Positions 23,272-31,418 of a DNA stretch of 37,520 nucleotides are shown here, piece by piece. The first letter of the stretch is position 1; every line of letters begins with the position of its first letter. Both the position numbers and the translations under genes were made by a program. The stretch is from Candidatus Woesearchaeota archaeon (GTDB lineage: Archaea; Nanobdellota; Nanobdellia; Woesearchaeales; WJKL01): NCBI GenBank assembly GCA_014729675.1, contig WJJM01000025.1, positions 1 to 37,520 on the forward strand, given 5' to 3'. Under the pieces are notes generated by a model that was not told where the DNA came from, did not search any database, and saw only the letters and a list, made by a program, of their open reading frames with translations.

Positions 23272-24023
23272 GCATAAGCGTATGCATGATAGCAAAGGAT
23301 GAATCTGAAAACATCGAGAGATGTCTTGAGTCAGTCAAAGACATAGCAGATGAGATCATAATTGGAGATACAGGAAGCAAAGACAACACAAAAGAGATAG
23401 CAAAAAGATATACAAAAAAAGTCTTTGATATCAGCTGGGATCATGATTTTTCTAAAGCCAGGAATGAGTGCATGCTGTATGCAACAAAAAGATGGATATT
23501 CGTCATAGGTGCAGATGAGGCGATAAGCAGCAAAGACTCTGATAAGATAATGCAGCTGATAAAAGATGATACAGCAATCGGCTATAAGTTCACTCAAAGA
23601 AACTATTCTGACAGAGTTTCATCTATAAAATGGAGAAGTTCTCAAAGAGATGGTTATGAAGAAAGCTCTAATTTCAAAGGCTGGCAGTACAGAGGTATAA
23701 TAAGGCTTTTCAGGAATAACAAAGGCATAAGATTCAGATATCCAGTCCATGAGTCTGTGCTTCCTGCAATTAAAGATATCAAGGGAAAGATCAAAAGCAG
23801 CAACATCCCCATACATCATTTTCAGAAATATTCTATAGACAAGGAGCAGTATTATTATCAACTGCTTCAAAAAAAGATCCTTGAGTTTCCTGAAGCAAAC
23901 TCTTTTGCAGAGATGGCTTTACATTGTTATGAGATAGGATTAGAGAAGGAAGCAAAAGACCATAAGAAAGCAGCATTAGAATTGAATAGGAATCTTGGAG
24001 ATGCTTTGAGTTTTATAAGGTAA
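23268..24023 (+). CDS. Family 2 glycosyltransferase
   Basis: The protein has 251 residues and starts at TTG, preceded by AGGGGGG at 23254-23260. MSISVCMIAKDESENIERCL, then IIIGDTGSKDNT and WIFVIGADEAI, are the GT-A nucleotide-sugar signature, with ADE in the place of the usual D-x-D. The C-terminal part is helical and TPR-like (FAEMALHCYEIGLEKEAKDH). It resembles bacterial SunS-type and similar transferases. Acceptor unknown; surface glycan or protein glycosylation is possible given the S-layer-like protein. Confidence 0.8.
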   Translation: MSISVCMIAKDESENIERCLESVKDIADEIIIGDTGSKDNTKEIAKRYTKKVFDISWDHDFSKARNECMLYATKRWIFVIGADEAISSKDSDKIMQLIKDDTAIGYKFTQRNYSDRVSSIKWRSSQRDGYEESSNFKGWQYRGIIRLFRNNKGIRFRYPVHESVLPAIKDIKGKIKSSNIPIHHFQKYSIDKEQYYYQLLQKKILEFPEANSFAEMALHCYEIGLEKEAKDHKKAALELNRNLGDALSFIR

Positions 24024-24287
24024 TTATCGAATTCTGCCATACATCAAACAGCCGTAGACGACAGCAGCGTTAAGGATCCCTCCGATGGAATTGCCTAGCA
24101 CTATGGGAAGATTTTCAAGCTCCAGCCCGTAAAAAAGCCAGACTATTGTTCCTGCAAAAAAGAACAGATATGTCAGGATAGAAACATCTTCTGCGCTTTT
24201 TCTTGAATATATCTTCAGGACCTGCGGAAATATAGCTACTGCAGAAGCAACTCCGAATATAGTAGCAAGCGCAGATAAAAATGTCAT
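24024..24287 (-). CDS. SemiSWEET-type sugar transporter (PQ-loop)
   Basis: The protein has 87 residues and three membrane helices. FPQVLKIYSRKSAEDVS holds the PQ motif in helix 1, and GNSIGGILNAAVVY has the conserved Asn of helix 3, matching the SemiSWEET/MtN3 family, which dimerises to move sugars through the membrane. A TATA-like ACTTATATCC on the minus strand about 25 nt before the ATG at 24287 supports a leaderless start. It lies next to the glycosyltransferase, converging on it end to end. Confidence 0.85.
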   Translation of the reverse strand: MTFLSALATIFGVASAVAIFPQVLKIYSRKSAEDVSILTYLFFFAGTIVWLFYGLELENLPIVLGNSIGGILNAAVVYGCLMYGRIR

Positions 24288-24329
24288 GGCTTATTATAGA
24301 ATTGACTAGGATATAAGTTTTTTGTTTTT

Positions 24330-24455
24330 ATGAATGCAACAAGCCAGAAGTCTTACATGTCCTCAGGGACTTTGTTTGCATATCTTATCTATATGATCGG
24401 GCAGTTCCATCATATTTTAGTAATGATTTTGAAGATATTAGCTTTTATCCTATAA
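24330..24455 (+). CDS. Possible very small membrane protein
   Basis: A 41-residue frame (MNATSQKSYMSSGTLFAYLI...) is hydrophobic from residue 12 on, with a likely single membrane segment. A TATA-like GGATATAAG at 24309-24317 is slightly close (about 13-21 nt). Its stop overlaps that of the convergent winged-helix gene by a few bases. It is reported at low confidence because it is short and lacks relatives that I recognise. Confidence 0.3.
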   Translation: MNATSQKSYMSSGTLFAYLIYMIGQFHHILVMILKILAFIL

Positions 24456-24719
24456 TATCCAATCTTCGATATCTTTTAATCTTTTGATGTTTAGCTGATA
24501 AGCATCTCCATATTTTGTTTTCCCGTAAACTAAAACCAGTTTTTCCTTTACAAGGCCTTTAAGAACATCTTCTACAGATCCCTTAAGATGAGGAGGGATT
24601 CCTGATGCTAATCTTTCGTACAGCAGATGTCCTTTGCTGAATGCCTGGTTTGAATACAGTTTCTTAAGAATATTTTTCTTGATCTTAACATAATCTGTTT
24701 TGCTTAATTTCTTCCCCAT
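24450..24719 (-). CDS. Winged-helix-like DNA-binding protein
   Basis: The protein has 89 residues from the ATG at 24719 (MGKKLSKTDYVKIKKNILKK); ATG 24725 is nearly equally good. The longer frame to 24782 begins inside the palindromic promoter, so it is rejected. A helix-helix-helix-wing order is seen: LYERLASGIPPHLKG, VEDVLKGLVKEKLVLVYG, then a strand KYGDAYQLN. A TATA-like TATATA at 24744-24749 lies about 25 nt upstream. It is divergent to the other wHTH gene and shares the operator region. Confidence 0.6.
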   Translation of the reverse strand: MGKKLSKTDYVKIKKNILKKLYSNQAFSKGHLLYERLASGIPPHLKGSVEDVLKGLVKEKLVLVYGKTKYGDAYQLNIKRLKDIEDWIL

Positions 24720-24775
24720 GAACATATATTCTGCATAGATTGGTATATAATGTTTATTATTATAATTGATATTTA

Positions 24776-24827
24776 TAGCCAATATTGGCTAAAAATAGTA
24801 AGTTTTATAAATGATTTTCACTTACTA
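24776..24827. promoter_or_regulatory. Shared operator with two inverted repeats
   Basis: TAGCCAATATTGGCTA (24776-24791) is a perfect 16-bp palindrome. TAGTAAG (24796-24802) pairs with CTTACTA (24821-24827) around the rightward TATA box TTTATAAA (24804-24811). Either site could block one or both divergent promoters; the small DNA-binding products of the two flanking genes are the natural candidates to bind here. Confidence 0.6.
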
Positions 24828-24835
24828 TAGCTACA

Positions 24836-25162
24836 ATGGATGATAAAACAATATTTTTAGAAATCTTTGGAGATTCTCCTATACTAAAGGTATTAGATTT
24901 TTTAATAGTCAATGAAGACTTTGACTATAGTATGACTGATATAGCTGCTCTTTCAGGAGTTGGCTATTCTACACTTAAACTTTTCTGGAAAAAGCTGGAA
25001 AAAGAAGGTATAGTGGCACATACCAGAACAGTTGGAAAAGCTAAGATGTACAAACTTGATATATCTAATCCTGTAATGAGGAAATTTAGAGATTTTTATT
25101 GGGAAACAACAAAACATCATGTTCATAAAGACATCAAAGAAAAAGTAACAGTTAAGCATTAA
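24836..25162 (+). CDS. Winged-helix transcriptional regulator
   Basis: The protein has 108 residues. SPILKVLDFLIVNEDFDYSM, TDIAALSGVGYSTLKLFWKK and a wing GIVAHTRTVGKAKMYKLD fit an archaeal MarR/ArsR-like winged helix. The ATG lies 25 nt after the TATA box, so it is likely leaderless. The C-terminal part is His-rich (KHHVHKD, VKH) and may bind metal or extend the dimer. It is divergent to the previous gene. Confidence 0.75.
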   Translation: MDDKTIFLEIFGDSPILKVLDFLIVNEDFDYSMTDIAALSGVGYSTLKLFWKKLEKEGIVAHTRTVGKAKMYKLDISNPVMRKFRDFYWETTKHHVHKDIKEKVTVKH

Positions 25163-25243
25163 AACAAAGTTTTGTTAAAACACAAAGCTCCATATCGTTC
25201 TATTCTCAGGTTGAGGCATATTTTGAAATAACATTAATTTACC

Positions 25244-25705
25244 TTAATTATGATAAGCTTCATCCAGTATTTTTTCTGTTTCTATCATCTGAAGTAACTT
25301 CTTGTCTGATTCGTTTAGTTCGCTATCTTCTGCATGATTATTTGCCTCTTCAGGAGTCATTAAGACGTCAACTTCAATAGAAGGGTATTTCAAATTGAAT
25401 GTTTCTAAGGCTTCTTTTGCATTATTTCCTGCGGCATAAATCTCTCTTGAACAATTGTATGCAATGCATTTCCCCTGATGTTCATTAAATTCACCTGCTT
25501 CGTTTTTATGGATGAATTTATCAATCTTTGTCCTATCCAAGAGTATACAAAGCTCATTTCTTTGATCTTTAGAAAGCTGCTTCCATACAATTTCATTAAT
25601 GGTATGAGGATTTTCTGATAGCATTTTTAGATCTGTGTTATCGTAATTTACTTGGTTCTTATTTCTAAATAATTTTTCATGTCCTCGATAAATATTATCA
25701 TCCAT
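25244..25705 (-). CDS. Hypothetical protein
   Basis: The protein has 153 residues, acidic and hydrophilic. It contains helices with Asn/Glu-rich segments and an alpha/beta part (IYAAGNNAKEALETFNLKYP, then IEVDVLMTPEEA), which resembles small antitoxin-like proteins, but no family can be named. It could be the last cistron of a short operon with the two small frames upstream. Confidence 0.55.
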   Translation of the reverse strand: MDDNIYRGHEKLFRNKNQVNYDNTDLKMLSENPHTINEIVWKQLSKDQRNELCILLDRTKIDKFIHKNEAGEFNEHQGKCIAYNCSREIYAAGNNAKEALETFNLKYPSIEVDVLMTPEEANNHAEDSELNESDKKLLQMIETEKILDEAYHN

Positions 25706-25722
25706 TTTCTTTGAATATTCTT

Positions 25723-25803
25723 TCAGATTAATATGCCTTCCTTGTGATAATTTTTTATGCTGAATTTATCTATACCTGCAATATCTATCTCTTTAATAAT
25801 CAT
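25723..25803 (-). CDS. Possible 26-residue open frame
   Basis: The frame MIIKEIDIAGIDKFSIKNYH, then KEGILI, sits between the 44-residue frame and the 153-residue gene. Too short to support alone; it may be a fragment of a larger gene or noncoding. No internal stop or homology information. Confidence 0.2.
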   Translation of the reverse strand: MIIKEIDIAGIDKFSIKNYHKEGILI

Positions 25804-25818
25804 TTTAGACTCCAAAGT

Positions 25819-25953
25819 TTATAAAACTTCTGAAGTTTTATTATCATAGACTATCTTTAAATTTTTCTTTTGTTCTTCTGAAAAATTAGACCAGATATCA
25901 TCTGTCATTGAATCAGCACGCATCATTCTTGCATAACGTTCTGTTTCTTCCAT
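25819..25953 (-). CDS. Small hypothetical protein
   Basis: This 44-residue frame begins MEETERYARMMRADSMTDDI and is acidic and helical. A TATA-like CTTTATAAAC on the minus strand (about 25973-25982) lies 25 nt before the ATG at 25953, supporting it as a leaderless gene at the head of a small operon. Function unknown; the size and position would suit an antitoxin, but this is a guess. Confidence 0.45.
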   Translation of the reverse strand: MEETERYARMMRADSMTDDIWSNFSEEQKKNLKIVYDNKTSEVL

Positions 25954-26048
25954 ATCATATATTAAATGATAAAAAGTTTATAAAGATTATTTTTTATTTA
26001 TTTCTTCATAATAATAAACCTTAAATAAAAACAAACAATAAGAGATAC

Positions 26049-26309
26049 ATGGTAGAAGATACAATGGTGACAAGGGAAGAAGCAGGAGACATAGGAAAGA
26101 AAGCTAATTCTATCATCTTTGAAAGAAAAAAGGAATGTGATGATGCCGGAGAGCATAAAAAGGCTAACTGGTTTCTGTTCAATGCAGGCAGATATGTTGG
26201 AGGGATATGCAGTTATTGTCTTTCAGATATAAAGAGGCCATTGACTGATGAAGAGTACAAAACCAACAGGAAATTTTATGATTCTTTAAGAGAGCCTTTT
26301 GATGTTTGA
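26049..26309 (+). CDS. Small hypothetical protein
   Basis: The protein has 86 residues. It starts MVEDTMVTREEAGDIGKKAN; a later ATG at codon 6 is also possible. A helix, then a Cys-x-x-Cys (ICSYC) and an acidic, aromatic C-terminus follow. No family recognised. A TATA-like CCTTAAATAA at about 26019-26028 supports the first ATG. Confidence 0.55.
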   Translation: MVEDTMVTREEAGDIGKKANSIIFERKKECDDAGEHKKANWFLFNAGRYVGGICSYCLSDIKRPLTDEEYKTNRKFYDSLREPFDV

Positions 26310-26312
26310 AAA

Positions 26313-26322
26313 CATTTAAATA
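26313..26322 (+). promoter_or_regulatory. TATA box of queA
   Basis: CATTTAAATA lies 23-32 nt before the ATG at 26345. Confidence 0.5.
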
Positions 26323-26344
26323 GATTATTTTAATCCACTTTTTT

Positions 26345-27319
26345 ATGAAACTGGAAGACTTTGATTATTCTCTGCTTAGAGAACTTATAGCGCAGAAGCC
26401 TGCTGTTCCAAGAGACCATTCCAGATTACTGGTTCTTGGAAAAGAGTTAGAGCATAAAAATTTCTATGACCTGGTTGATTATCTTAAGAAAGATGATGTT
26501 CTTGTCATAAATGAGACCAAGGTTATCCCTGCTAAGATCATCGGATATAAGACATCTGGAACAAAGGTTGAACTGATAATCTTAGGATCTAATGGAAAAA
26601 AAGCAAGATGCAGGATAAAGGCCAAAAATCCAAGAATAGGAAATAAGATTATCTTCAAGGATTACAAGGCATCTATCACAGATCAGAAAGATGAGGAATT
26701 TATAGTTGAATTTGATGAAGATGTTAAGAAAATAATGGATGACATCGGAATATTGCCTTTGCCTCCATATGTTAAGAGCAAGGTTAAAGACAAGCAGTAT
26801 CAGACAGCATACTCCAGAAAAGAAGGATCGATAGCAGCCCCTACTGCAGGGCTTCATTTCACTCCCAGGCTGTTGAAAAAGATAAGGAAAAAGGGAGTAA
26901 AGTTAGCAAAGGTTGTACTGCATGTTGATTTCGGAACATTTCTTCCTGTAAGAGACATAAATAAAAATAAGCTGCACAAGGAATATTATGAGGTTTCCAA
27001 AGAATCTGCTAAGACGATAAATAATGCAAAAAGATTATTTGTCGTAGGGACTACAAGCGTGAGGACATTGGAAGCTTCTAATAAAGACGGAAAGATCATC
27101 CCTGGAAAAGGCTCAACTAAATTGTTTATCAAGCCAGGATACAATTTCAAGACTAAGATAGACGGGATGATAACAAACTTCCATCTTCCAAGGTCAACAC
27201 TGTTGATGCTTGTCTCTGCTTTTGCCGGAAGAAAAAAGATATTAAAAGCATACGACGAAGCTGTAAAAAAAAGATACAGGTTCTTTTCTTTAGGAGATGC
27301 GATGTTTATCTTGAAATAA
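26345..27319 (+). CDS. queA: tRNA preQ1(34) S-adenosylmethionine ribosyltransferase-isomerase
   Basis: The protein has 324 residues. It moves the ribosyl part of SAM onto preQ1 in tRNA to give epoxyqueuosine. KPAVPRDHSRLLVL, VLVINETKVIPAKIIG, YQTAYSRKEGSIAAPTAGLH, LHVDFGTFLPVR, RLFVVGTTSVRTLEA, and MITNFHLPRSTLLMLVSAF follow the QueA family order from start to end. The length is close to family size. QueA is typical of bacteria; archaea usually make archaeosine by a different route. The ATG is leaderless from a box at 26313-26322. The U32 gene follows 32 nt later with its own TATA box. QueH, the next step, is at 31399-31929. Confidence 0.93.
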   Translation: MKLEDFDYSLLRELIAQKPAVPRDHSRLLVLGKELEHKNFYDLVDYLKKDDVLVINETKVIPAKIIGYKTSGTKVELIILGSNGKKARCRIKAKNPRIGNKIIFKDYKASITDQKDEEFIVEFDEDVKKIMDDIGILPLPPYVKSKVKDKQYQTAYSRKEGSIAAPTAGLHFTPRLLKKIRKKGVKLAKVVLHVDFGTFLPVRDINKNKLHKEYYEVSKESAKTINNAKRLFVVGTTSVRTLEASNKDGKIIPGKGSTKLFIKPGYNFKTKIDGMITNFHLPRSTLLMLVSAFAGRKKILKAYDEAVKKRYRFFSLGDAMFILK

Positions 27320-27320
27320 C

Positions 27321-27328
27321 TTTATAAA
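27321..27328 (+). promoter_or_regulatory. TATA box of the U32 gene
   Basis: TTTATAAA begins 2 nt after the queA stop and lies 24-31 nt before the ATG at 27352. Confidence 0.55.
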
Positions 27329-27351
27329 CCCTCCTTTCTATCAATAAGCTT

Positions 27352-29238
27352 ATGGAAAGACCAGAACTTTTGCTGCCTGCAGGAAATGAAGAATGCCTTA
27401 GGGCTGCTGTCAATAATGGAGCAGATGCTGTCTATCTTGGATTGGATAAGTTCAATGCCAGAAGGTCTGCAGGGAACTTTGATGAGGAGAATCTCTCAGG
27501 TGTTGTTGATTATTGCCATAAGAGGAATGTTAAGGTCTATGTTGCCCTGAACATCTTAGTAAAAAATTCTGAACTAGAAGAATATTTCAGGCTGATGAAT
27601 GCTGTCAATTTATCTGGAGCAGATGCTGTAATCATACAGGATGCATGCTTTATCCCTCTGATAAGGAAGAATTTTCCCAAGCTAAGGATACATCTTTCAA
27701 CTCAGGCTAATAATACCAATTCTGTTGTTCCTGATGCTGACAGGATAATACTGGCAAGAGAACTAAACTTCAAAGAGATAAAAAAGATATCATCTAAAGT
27801 CGAGACAGAAGTTTTTGTCCACGGAGCTTTATGCTTTTCCTATTCAGGATTATGCCTTTTTTCATCGATGGCAGGAGGAAGATCAGGCAACAGGGGAAGA
27901 TGCGCTCAGCCATGCAGGCAAATATACAACAATAAACATGCTATAAGCACCATGGATATGTGCATGCTCTCTAAGATTCCAGAACTTATAAAGGCAGGAG
28001 TATCATGCTTTAAGATAGAAGGAAGGATGAGATCAGCCCTTTATGTCCAGACTGCAGCAAGGATATACAGGAAGGCTATAGATTCATATTATGATGGGAA
28101 TTTTAAATTTTCAGAAGAAGATATTGATAAGCTAAAATTGACATTTAACAGAGAGTTTACAACAGGCTTTTCTGAGAACAGTTCTATAGTTGACTCTAAT
28201 AAGCCTATGAACAGAGGATTGTATATAGGCAATTTTAAAGATGGAAAACTGCAATTAAAGAAGAAGCTGGTCAAAGGCGACGGGATAGGAATCTGGAAAG
28301 ATGACAATGTTGAAGGTTTTACAGTCAACAAGATAATCCACAGAGGCAGGATGGTCAATAAGGCATTTCCAGGAGATCATGTTGACATAGATTATTGTTC
28401 TGAAGGCTGTCCTGTATACAAGACCTCTTCTGTTGATTCTAACCTTCAATTAGGAGATAAGCCCAGATACAAGATGGCTGAAAAGGCAGACGAGATCAAG
28501 CTTCCTGTATTCGGAGAAAAGAAGAATGATGATAAGTTAAAGATATTTGTAAAAGCATACAGCAAGAAGCAGGCTTTAGAAGCTGATTCTGCAGAGGCTG
28601 ATGTAATATATTATGATATATTTAATAAGGATTTTTTAGAAGTTAAAAGACTGTTGAAAAACTCAAAGCTTTTTGCATCTACGCCAAGGGTTGTATCTGA
28701 TGATGATATAGATAAGATAAGACAGAGACTGGATATATTAAGGCCAGAAGGAGTTTTAGTCGGAAACAGAGCTTTATTGGATGTTGAATATAAAAAACAT
28801 CTTGACTATTCATTTAATGCATTTAACGATATAGATATGGCCTGCTATGATGGCGTGCCTATGATCTCTCCTGAGCTTAATCTTTCTGAACTGAAAGATA
28901 TAAAGGACAAAAATTTTATCTCCCTGGTCCATGGAGATGTTATACTTATGACAACAAAGGAAAAGATGAAATATCCAGAACTGGTAGATGAAGAAGAAAG
29001 GCACTTCAGAGTAAGAAAAAATAACACCCTTCTTGAGATACTAAATTTCAAGCAATTGGGCCTGTTCAACGATACAAGAAAACTTTTTGATATGGGTGTT
29101 AAATATTTCTTTATAGATGCAAATAAAGAAGTAGGTAAGCTTATCGGCGTGTACAGGAAGATACTGACTTCTGATTTTAAAGATTCTAAGATAAAGAAAG
29201 GCTATACTTCCGGACAATTCAAAAGAAAAGTGGAATAG
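27352..29238 (+). CDS. U32 family (TrhP/RlhA-like) RNA-modification protein
   Basis: The protein has 628 residues. RPELLLPAGNEECLRAAVNN, GADAVYLG, IHLSTQAN, ILARELNFKEI and the C161/C168/C184/C188 cluster (LCFSYSGLC and GRCAQPCR) followed by FKIEGRMRS match the U32 family. The cysteines suggest an Fe-S cluster. U32 proteins act in tRNA U34 hydroxylation (TrhP) or 23S rRNA C2501 hydroxylation (RlhA); the old peptidase label is misleading. The C-terminal half (from about 350) is a family-typical extension whose role is unclear. The neighbour queA also acts on tRNA position 34. Confidence 0.9.
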   Translation: MERPELLLPAGNEECLRAAVNNGADAVYLGLDKFNARRSAGNFDEENLSGVVDYCHKRNVKVYVALNILVKNSELEEYFRLMNAVNLSGADAVIIQDACFIPLIRKNFPKLRIHLSTQANNTNSVVPDADRIILARELNFKEIKKISSKVETEVFVHGALCFSYSGLCLFSSMAGGRSGNRGRCAQPCRQIYNNKHAISTMDMCMLSKIPELIKAGVSCFKIEGRMRSALYVQTAARIYRKAIDSYYDGNFKFSEEDIDKLKLTFNREFTTGFSENSSIVDSNKPMNRGLYIGNFKDGKLQLKKKLVKGDGIGIWKDDNVEGFTVNKIIHRGRMVNKAFPGDHVDIDYCSEGCPVYKTSSVDSNLQLGDKPRYKMAEKADEIKLPVFGEKKNDDKLKIFVKAYSKKQALEADSAEADVIYYDIFNKDFLEVKRLLKNSKLFASTPRVVSDDDIDKIRQRLDILRPEGVLVGNRALLDVEYKKHLDYSFNAFNDIDMACYDGVPMISPELNLSELKDIKDKNFISLVHGDVILMTTKEKMKYPELVDEEERHFRVRKNNTLLEILNFKQLGLFNDTRKLFDMGVKYFFIDANKEVGKLIGVYRKILTSDFKDSKIKKGYTSGQFKRKVE

Positions 29239-29303
29239 TTATTTTTTAGATTATATCTTATAATGCATAAATATATTTAAAAGATCATATCATCTGAGAT
29301 CAT

Positions 29304-30413
29304 ATGGACAAGTCATTAGAATCATTTACAACCCCTAAAGATTACAAGAGGCAGTCTCATGAATATGAGGACCTCTGGGGACCTGACGGATGGCTTCTCT
29401 TTGTTGCTTGTGACTCAGGTAAGGATCTTGCGATGAAAGTAAAGAAAGAGTATATAAATTTTCTAAAGAAGAAAGAGAGCAATATGGACGTTCTTCTTCT
29501 TGATGGAAACATGACCAGATATTTTGAGGATCATACGACTATCCCCAGGCTGCCAAGCCATGTTGCAAATTCAAATGCGTTTGTCTTCCAGAATGCAACA
29601 GAGAACATAAGCGGAAGGACGCCTGGAGAGAATTTCAACCAGCTGTTGCAGATGGTAAGGACACTGAAGGTGCATGGAGCTTCCAACATAAATGTTGTCA
29701 TGCCTTATCTCACCCATCCAAGACAGGAAAAGCCAAGCTTTATGCAAAGGGAAGCAACTCTTGCAAAGCTTGATGCAGATCTTCTTAAGACAGCAGGAAC
29801 CAACACAATATTGACATATCATCCTCATTCCCTTGCTACTCAGGGATTTTATGAGCCTGAAATAAGATTTGTCTATCTTAGCGGTCTTGATCTTTTTATG
29901 GATGTATTTAAAGAAGAAAAAAACAAAGATAATGTTATTGTTTTCTCTACTGATGCAGGGGGCGTAGATTTCACAAAGCCTTATTCTGATTTTATGGGCA
30001 TAGAATACGGAGTTACTATAAAACACAGAGCAAAACAGAAAAAGACAGATACATTAGGACTGGCAGGAGAGATACAGGGAAAATCAAAGGCAATAATCAT
30101 AGATGATGAGACAGCAACATTAGGATCTTTTATAGGAACTACTGAAAGGCTTGTTGAAGACCACAGATTTCATGAGATCTATTGGGGAGTTTCGCATATG
30201 AAGCTTAAAGAAGATTGTATAGGCAGGCTGAAAAAGGCCAACAAAGAATATAATGTCAAAGAAGTGCATATAACTGACACTATAGCCCAGACAAAAAAAC
30301 TGCTTGATCTTGATTTTATTATTTCTCATTCTATAGCTGAGAGGTTTGCAAGAACTATAAACAGGATGCATTATGGAAAGTCTGTAAGCCAGATATTCTA
30401 CAAGCCTGACTAG
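29304..30413 (+). CDS. prs: Ribose-phosphate pyrophosphokinase-like protein (divergent)
   Basis: The protein has 369 residues, longer than the usual 300. It resembles PRPP synthetases: VVMPYLTHPRQEKP (131-144, equivalent of the Y-x-x-R-Q-D motif), ATLAKLDADLLKTAGTNTIL, TYHPHSLATQGFYE, VIVFSTDAGGVDF, and the PRPP loop IIIDDETATLGS (264-275). The loop departs from the usual DD-x-x-x-TGGT, and the middle Asp of RQD is Glu, so activity needs care. The product PRPP feeds nucleotide synthesis and, with adenine phosphoribosyltransferase (33823-34356), AMP. AMP can feed the RuBisCO III pathway. A TATA-like ATATTTAAAA box (about 29271-29280) precedes it. Confidence 0.8.
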   Translation: MDKSLESFTTPKDYKRQSHEYEDLWGPDGWLLFVACDSGKDLAMKVKKEYINFLKKKESNMDVLLLDGNMTRYFEDHTTIPRLPSHVANSNAFVFQNATENISGRTPGENFNQLLQMVRTLKVHGASNINVVMPYLTHPRQEKPSFMQREATLAKLDADLLKTAGTNTILTYHPHSLATQGFYEPEIRFVYLSGLDLFMDVFKEEKNKDNVIVFSTDAGGVDFTKPYSDFMGIEYGVTIKHRAKQKKTDTLGLAGEIQGKSKAIIIDDETATLGSFIGTTERLVEDHRFHEIYWGVSHMKLKEDCIGRLKKANKEYNVKEVHITDTIAQTKKLLDLDFIISHSIAERFARTINRMHYGKSVSQIFYKPD

Positions 30414-30964
30414 CCTGATGAATATATCCTTGTATTTTTATCTTCAGATTCTGCTTTTAGAGAATATCCTTTTTCCTGCATGATCTCAATACCTCCCCTA
30501 TACCCTCCATGGAACATTATGAGTGCATCATTGTTTTTTTTAACTTTTTCTGCTATATCCTGTGCCTCTTCAGAAAGCCATGGATAATTATAGAATACAT
30601 CATAGTCTGAGAAATCTATGTTCTCATAATCTTCATGGATAAGGCTTATCTTTGATTCTGGAAAATCTTTTTCTATCCTTTTCTTTGTTATTTCATATGT
30701 GTCTCTGTTATATTCTATAGCTGTAGTATTTAGACCAAATAAAAGCTCTGTTAAAAGCGAGATTCTTGCATCTCCTGCTCCCAATTCACAAAAACTTTGC
30801 TTTTTGCTGATATCCATCTTTTTTAAGAGATCATATATGTGCGATAGGCCATTGCTTGGCTCCCATGAGAATCGCTTTCCCATCCTGCAGTTCATTGAAT
30901 TGCATCTCCTGAGAAATTTTTCTGAACCTTCTGAATATCTTACCAGTCTTTCCAATATTTCCAT
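30410..30964 (-). CDS. SAM-dependent methyltransferase (Dot1/class I-like)
   Basis: The protein has 184 residues. FCELGAGDARIS is motif I, TTAIEYNRDTYEI motif II, and YDVFYNYPWLSE carries the catalytic-type NYPW. The N-terminus has Cys-rich helices (RRCNSMNCRMGKR) followed by WEPSNGLSHIYDLL. Substrate unknown; the NYPW motif resembles N-methyltransferases of proteins or nucleic acids. It is convergent with the PRPP gene (4-bp overlap) and has its own TATA-like TTTAAAT box on the minus strand near 30990. Confidence 0.75.
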   Translation of the reverse strand: MEILERLVRYSEGSEKFLRRCNSMNCRMGKRFSWEPSNGLSHIYDLLKKMDISKKQSFCELGAGDARISLLTELLFGLNTTAIEYNRDTYEITKKRIEKDFPESKISLIHEDYENIDFSDYDVFYNYPWLSEEAQDIAEKVKKNNDALIMFHGGYRGGIEIMQEKGYSLKAESEDKNTRIYSSG

Positions 30965-31022
30965 GGATGTTTTCTTAGGACATATGATTTAAAGCTTATG
31001 GTTTGCTGCAGATTAGAACAAT

Positions 31023-31031
31023 CTTTATAAA
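31023..31031 (+). promoter_or_regulatory. TATA box of the HTH regulator gene
   Basis: CTTTATAAA lies 22-30 nt before the ATG at 31053. Confidence 0.5.
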
Positions 31032-31052
31032 CATGGATACTGATACAGCAGT

Positions 31053-31418
31053 ATGCCGACAGAGATTCCAGATGAAAAGAAAGAAGATATCAGAAAGTAC
31101 AGGCAGGAATTTTACAGGCTTAAGGAGATAGCTGAGATAGTAGAAGTGTCCCTATACACAGCGCATAAATACGGAAAATTGAAAGAAGAAAATGAAGAAC
31201 TAAAATACAATGCACTTAGCAGGCTTATAGAGGAGATACTGAGCAGAAAAGGTATGAACCAGAACAAGATAGCAGCCATGATCGGAGTGGAAAAGCAGAC
31301 AGTCTCATTGTATAAGAGAGGAAAGATATTTCCTGAAAGGAGGATACTTAAGAATTTGTTCTCTGCAGCAGGAGTTGATTACAAGACTCTTGATGAGTTT
31401 ATAGAGAATCAGGCTTAG
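31053..31418 (+). CDS. Two-HTH transcriptional regulator
   Basis: The protein has 121 residues. The N-terminal half holds a resolvase- or sigma-like helix-turn-helix (FYRLKEIAEIVEVSLYTAHK). Residues 58-115 are an XRE/Cro-type domain (LIEEILSRKGMNQNKIAAMI, then VEKQTVSLYKRGKIFP). It lies head-on to QueH (20-bp overlap of 3' ends). Target unknown; the two HTH domains in one small protein suggest recognition of a composite site. Confidence 0.8.
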   Translation: MPTEIPDEKKEDIRKYRQEFYRLKEIAEIVEVSLYTAHKYGKLKEENEELKYNALSRLIEEILSRKGMNQNKIAAMIGVEKQTVSLYKRGKIFPERRILKNLFSAAGVDYKTLDEFIENQA

